This document shows positions 6,041 through 9,021 of a stretch of DNA of 9,021 nt, one piece after another. Source of the DNA: Sphingomonadales bacterium (lineage in GTDB: Bacteria > Pseudomonadota > Alphaproteobacteria > Sphingomonadales > Sphingomonadaceae); NCBI GenBank assembly GCA_020200935.1, contig JAIVHR010000168.1, positions 1 to 9,021 on the forward strand. The letters run 5' to 3'. Under the pieces are notes generated by a model that saw only the letters and a list, made by a program, of their open reading frames with translations, ran no database searches and had not been told where the DNA came from. Position 1 is the first letter of the stretch. Each line of letters begins with the position of its first letter. The translations under genes and the position numbers were made by a program.

Positions 6041-6451
6041 TCAATAGGCGCCGATGCCGTAGCCGTTCCGCACATGGACGAGCGAGGTGCGAATCTCCTC
6101 GTCGGTCAGCCGATAGTCGCGATCGGTGTCGGACCATTGGCGGAAGAACACATTGGCGCGTTCGGCATCCTCGCCGCTCAGATAATCGCCGGCGCCGAGG
6201 GCATAATGGTCGGTGACGAATTTGTAGCCCTCGGGGGTATGGGCAAGCCAGGGATCGAGCCGTTCCGCGCCCGGGCCGCGAAAACGGGTCTCATGCCGCC
6301 GGCCATAGCCGTGATCGCCGCGATAGCCGTTCCCGTATCGATAGTCGCTGCCGTAATAGCCGTCGCGATAGCCGTCGCGGCCATGATGATCATAGGCGCA
6401 GCCGCTCAGCCCGAGGGCCGCCGCAAGCGCCAGTGCCGATATCGCGCGCAT
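6041..6451 (-). CDS. Small lipoprotein with a Gly/Tyr/Arg/Asp-rich stretch and one EF-hand loop
   Basis: A 136-residue predicted lipoprotein of unknown function. The start ATG 6451 has GGGAGA (6463-6458) 6 bases upstream. The lipoprotein signal MRAISALALAAALGLSGC carries the lipobox LSGC with C18 as the lipidated residue; A19 at +2 predicts outer-membrane sorting. Residues 20-55 are low complexity (repeats such as RDGYRDGYYG and YGNGYRGDHGYG). Residues 63-128 form a compact domain containing HTPEGYKFVTDHY and the 12-residue loop DTDRDYRLTDEE (108-119). This fits an EF-hand: Asp at 1, 3 and 5, Leu at 8, Glu at 12. Tyr replaces the usual Gly at 6. One calcium site is therefore plausible, but binding is inferred. 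It lies 70 bases after ppk2 in the same direction and converges on greB, with repeat B touching its stop. A longer in-frame reading to 6616 overlaps ppk2 and lacks support. Confidence 0.85.
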   Translation of the reverse strand: MRAISALALAAALGLSGCAYDHHGRDGYRDGYYGSDYRYGNGYRGDHGYGRRHETRFRGPGAERLDPWLAHTPEGYKFVTDHYALGAGDYLSGEDAERANVFFRQWSDTDRDYRLTDEEIRTSLVHVRNGYGIGAY

Positions 6452-6521
6452 TATCCGTCTCCCGTGGAATGCGGCGGCAAGGCTAGCCCAAAATCTCCTC
6501 ATTCCAAAGGCCGTCGAAAGG

Positions 6522-7319
6522 CTATTCCACCTTTCCCTCGCTGTCCGTCCCCAAATGGGACGCCGCGAGCCGGGCGATTTCGGGATCAAGTTCGGCAGCG
6601 CTGTCCATGTCGACATGCGCTTCGAGCCGTTCGGCGATGTAGGTCATGGCGGTGATCCGGGCCGACTTCTTGTCGTTGCCGTCGATCGGTTTCCATGGCG
6701 CCTCGGGCGTATCGGTGCGCCCGAACATCTCCGCGATCGCCTCGAGATAGTCTTCGCGTCGCGCGCGATTCCTGAAATCGTCGACCGACAGTTTCCAGCG
6801 CTTCCAGGGATTGTCGAGCCGTTTCCTGAAGCGCTCGTCCTGCTCGGCCTGGGTGACATGCATGAACAGCTTGATGACCGGCGTGCCGTCGGCGATCTGC
6901 TGGGCTTCGAACCGGTTGATCTCGTCATAGGCACGGCGCCATTCGGCTTCGCTGGCAAAGCCCTCGACGCGCTCGACGAGGACGCGGCCGTACCAGCTCC
7001 TGTCGAAGATCGCGATGTTCCGCTTGCCGGGGAGTTTCTCCCAAAAGCGCCGGAGATAGTGATGCGCCCTTTCCTCCTCGCTCGGCGCGCCGATCGGCCG
7101 GACGCGGTAGAAGCGCGGCTCCCACCGGCCGACCAGCCGGCGGATCGTCCCGCCCTTGCCCGAAGCGTCCCAGCCCTCGAAGACGAGGACAGCCTGCTGC
7201 CCGTGGACTATATAAGCGGCCTGTATGCGGGCGAGGCGTTCCTGCGCCTCTTCGAGCGCGGCGTCATAGTCGCCGTCGAATTCGGCGCCGGTTTCGTAGT
7301 CGGATAGGTCGATAGCCAT
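6522..7319 (-). CDS. ppk2: Polyphosphate kinase 2 family protein (single domain)
   Basis: PPK2 enzymes transfer phosphate between polyphosphate and nucleotides (AMP, ADP or GDP depending on class) in the cytoplasm. The product is 265 residues with one P-loop kinase domain. The Walker A motif is GWDASGKG (49-56), where D51 is part of the family signature. The lid region follows (WEPRFYRVRPIGAPSEEE), then Walker B in NIAIFDRSWYGRVLVERVEG (101-120) with D106 and R107. The C-terminal part holds KRWKLSVDDFRNR and PWKPIDGNDKKSAR. The FDRSWYGRVLVERVEG block reminds me of polyphosphate:AMP phosphotransferases, which often have two tandem domains; here only one is present. The substrate class cannot be decided by reading. 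ATG 7319 is chosen because GGGAGG (7330-7325) lies 5 bases upstream; a longer in-frame reading to 7400 runs through a repeat. It is downstream of aspS, with repeat C between them. Confidence 0.93.
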   Translation of the reverse strand: MAIDLSDYETGAEFDGDYDAALEEAQERLARIQAAYIVHGQQAVLVFEGWDASGKGGTIRRLVGRWEPRFYRVRPIGAPSEEERAHHYLRRFWEKLPGKRNIAIFDRSWYGRVLVERVEGFASEAEWRRAYDEINRFEAQQIADGTPVIKLFMHVTQAEQDERFRKRLDNPWKRWKLSVDDFRNRARREDYLEAIAEMFGRTDTPEAPWKPIDGNDKKSARITAMTYIAERLEAHVDMDSAAELDPEIARLAASHLGTDSEGKVE

Positions 7320-7350
7320 TCTGTCCTCCCAGCCCGCTGCCACCAAGACA

Positions 7351-7447
7351 CCGTTCGTCCTGAGCGCTGCCGAAGGCAGCAGTCGAAGGGCGGGCCGCAA
7401 GTGACAGCGCTCGACTTCTCGCCCTTCGACAAGCTCAGGACGAACGG
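7351..7447. repeat. Palindromic interspersed repeat, family C (CCGTTCGTCCTGAGC...)
   Basis: A 97-base inverted repeat between aspS and ppk2. The left arm, 7351-7392, reads CCGTTCGTCCTGAGC, then an inner hairpin GCTGCC-GAA-GGCAGC (7366-7380), then TCGAAGGGCG. The right arm, about 7420-7447, reads CGCCCTTCGACAAGCTCAG and GACGAACGG. The arms pair except that the inner hairpin replaces the TTG of the other arm. This CGTTCGTCCTGAGC...TCGAAGGGC motif is one I recognise as very common between genes in sphingomonads and related bacteria. It begins 22 bases after the aspS stop and ends 31 bases before the ppk2 start (reading leftward). No T-tract marks it as a terminator. Confidence 0.85.
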
Positions 7448-7469
7448 CGCGCAGAAAGGCGCGGGACGC

Positions 7470-9021
7470 CTACCCCTCCTTCGGCGGTTCGACGGTGCGG
7501 ATGTTGAGCTCGCGAAGCTGCTTCGCCGACACCTCGCTCGGCGCGCCCATCATCAGATCCTCGGCCTTCTGGTTCATCGGGAACAGCACCACCTCGCGCA
7601 GATTCGGCTCGCCGGCGATCAGCATGACGATGCGGTCGATCCCCGGCGCCGAGCCGCCATGCGGCGGTGCGCCATATTTGAAGGCGTTGATCATGCCCGA
7701 GAAATCCTCGTCGACCTGCGCCTTCGAATAGCCGGCGATCTCGAAGGCCTTGTACATGATGTCGGGCCGGTGGTTGCGGATCGCGCCCGAGCTCAATTCG
7801 ACGCCGTTGCAGACGATGTCATATTGCCAGGCGAGGATATCGAGCGGGTCCTTGTTCTCCAGCGCCTCCATTTCGCCTTGCGGCATCGAGAAGGGGTTGT
7901 GCGAGAAATCGATCTTCTTGAGATCCTCGTCATATTCATACATCGGGAAATCGACGATCCAGCAGAATTTGAACGCGTCGCCGTCGATCAGCCCGAGTTC
8001 ATCGCCAAGCCGGCTGCGCGCCGCGCCGGCGAGCTTGACCGCCTCGGCCTCCTTGCCGGCGGCGAAGAAGACGCTGTCCGCTTCGCCTAGCCCCAGCTCA
8101 TCGAGCAGCTTCGCGGTCTTCTCCTCGCCGTGATTGTTGGCGATCGGGCCCGAGGGAGCGCCTTCCTTGCGGTTGATATAGCCGAGCCCGGCGAAGCCCT
8201 CGCCACGCGCCCACTCATTCATGCCGTCGAACCAGCGGCGGCCCTTGTCGCCGGTGCCGGGCGCGGGGATCGCGCGGACGACGCCGCCACCCTCGACGAT
8301 CTTGGCGAACAGGCCGAAATCGGAACCAACAAAATGCTCGGACACGTCGACGATTTCGATCGGATTGCGCAAATCAGGCTTGTCGGTGCCGAATTTGAGC
8401 AAGGCATCGGCATAGGGAATGCGCGGGAAATCGGGGTCGACGGCCCTCTCCTTGCCCTGCCAGTCGGCGAATTCCTCGAACACGCCGCGCAGCACCGGCT
8501 CGATCGCCTCGAACACGTCGTCCTGGGTGACGAAGCTCATCTCGAAATCGAGCTGGTAGAATTCGCCGGGCGAGCGGTCGGCGCGCGCATCCTCGTCACG
8601 AAAGCAGGGGGCGATCTGGAAATAGCGGTCGAAGCCGGCGACCATGATCAGCTGCTTGAACATCTGCGGCGCCTGGGGAAGCGCGTAGAACTTGCCCGGA
8701 TGGACGCGGCTCGGCACCAGATAGTCGCGCGCGCCTTCGGGCGAGCTGGCGGTCAGGATCGGCGTCTGGAATTCGGTGAAACCCTGATCGACCATGCGGC
8801 GGCGGATCGAGGTGATGACCTCGGAGCGCAGCATGATATTGGCGTGCATCTGATCGCGGCGCAGATCGAGATAGCGGTAGCGCAGGCGGATATCCTCGGG
8901 ATAGTCGGCCTCGCCGGCGACCGGCATCGGCAGCTCTTCAGCCGCCGACTGGACCTCGACGGCTTGCGCCACGACCTCGATCTCGCCGGTATCGAGCTTC
9001 GGGTTGATAAGGTCTCCTGAG
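7470..9021 (-). CDS. aspS: Aspartyl-tRNA synthetase, 5' end outside the window
   Basis: A class II synthetase that charges tRNA with aspartate. The 516 visible residues run from the right edge to TAG 7470; about 75-80 N-terminal residues (most of the anticodon-binding OB fold) lie beyond base 9021. The visible start, [16 protein letters not shown], is the end of that domain, so the GTG at 8972 is not the true start. Next come YRYLDLRR, class II motif 1 (EFQTPIL), the amino-acid site [20 protein letters not shown], motif 2 ([19 protein letters not shown], around 8600), the bacterial GAD insertion domain ([16 protein letters not shown] region) and motif 3 ([15 protein letters not shown], around 7620). 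The tail is [15 protein letters not shown]. Whether it also charges tRNA-Asn, as in many alphaproteobacteria using GatCAB, cannot be told because the anticodon-binding part is mostly missing. ppk2 and the lipoprotein gene follow in the same direction. Confidence 0.97.
   Translation of the reverse strand, partial: SGDLINPKLDTGEIEVVAQAVEVQSAAEELPMPVAGEADYPEDIRLRYRYLDLRRDQMHANIMLRSEVITSIRRRMVDQGFTEFQTPILTASSPEGARDYLVPSRVHPGKFYALPQAPQMFKQLIMVAGFDRYFQIAPCFRDEDARADRSPGEFYQLDFEMSFVTQDDVFEAIEPVLRGVFEEFADWQGKERAVDPDFPRIPYADALLKFGTDKPDLRNPIEIVDVSEHFVGSDFGLFAKIVEGGGVVRAIPAPGTGDKGRRWFDGMNEWARGEGFAGLGYINRKEGAPSGPIANNHGEEKTAKLLDELGLGEADSVFFAAGKEAEAVKLAGAARSRLGDELGLIDGDAFKFCWIVDFPMYEYDEDLKKIDFSHNPFSMPQGEMEALENKDPLDILAWQYDIVCNGVELSSGAIRNHRPDIMYKAFEIAGYSKAQVDEDFSGMINAFKYGAPPHGGSAPGIDRIVMLIAGEPNLREVVLFPMNQKAEDLMMGAPSEVSAKQLRELNIRTVEPPKEG

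Noticed and set aside
6480..6507. TTGGAA, 16-base spacer, TAGCCT upstream of the lipoprotein gene as a promoter
   Set aside because: The -10 box matches only three of six consensus bases and such matches are expected by chance. Not reported as a feature.
8970..8972. GTG as the start of aspS
   Set aside because: The same frame continues upstream to the window edge with typical AspRS residues ([12 protein letters not shown]), so the real start lies outside.
8130..9020. Forward open frame of 296 codons over aspS
   Set aside because: Antisense to conserved AspRS motifs 1 and 2, with no independent signal.

Overview
The window reads as ordinary chromosome of a high-GC alphaproteobacterium, most likely a member of the Sphingomonadales. 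The reasons are the GC-rich codon use, the protein flavour of SmpB, GreB, AspRS and DapA, and three families of palindromic intergenic repeats of a kind I associate with sphingomonad genomes. That assignment is recognition, not a search result.

Layout. A leftward cluster (positions 3143 down to 22) runs dapA, an exported protein of unknown function, smpB, and a DUF2062 membrane protein whose start overlaps the smpB stop by 8 bases. Back to back with dapA, across 92 bases, a rightward gene encodes a Slt70-type soluble lytic murein transglycosylase. Next, also rightward, comes greB. Facing greB is a leftward series entering from the right edge: aspS (its 5' end lies outside the window), a single-domain polyphosphate kinase 2, and a small lipoprotein with one EF-hand loop. 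No RNA genes, CRISPR, phage genes or insertion sequences were seen, and no gene-free stretch exceeds 170 bases.

How the genes relate. The divergent pair links synthesis of the peptidoglycan/lysine precursor (DapA) with peptidoglycan turnover (Slt). smpB serves ribosome rescue by trans-translation, greB rescues backtracked RNA polymerase, aspS charges tRNA and ppk2 handles polyphosphate and nucleotide phosphates. This is a housekeeping neighbourhood, not a defence or biosynthetic island.

The intergenic DNA is the unusual part. Three different inverted-repeat elements fill the gaps slt/greB (5259-5365), greB/lipoprotein (5876-6039) and ppk2/aspS (7351-7447). The middle one appears to supply the last codons and the stop of greB. 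The other two leave only about 30-35 bases in front of greB and ppk2, so those genes have almost no unique upstream DNA. The other points of interest are the lower-GC exported protein between dapA and smpB, and the left 200 bases, where a plausible but frame-broken membrane-protein reading runs antisense to the tail of the DUF2062 gene. I found no convincing previously undescribed system.
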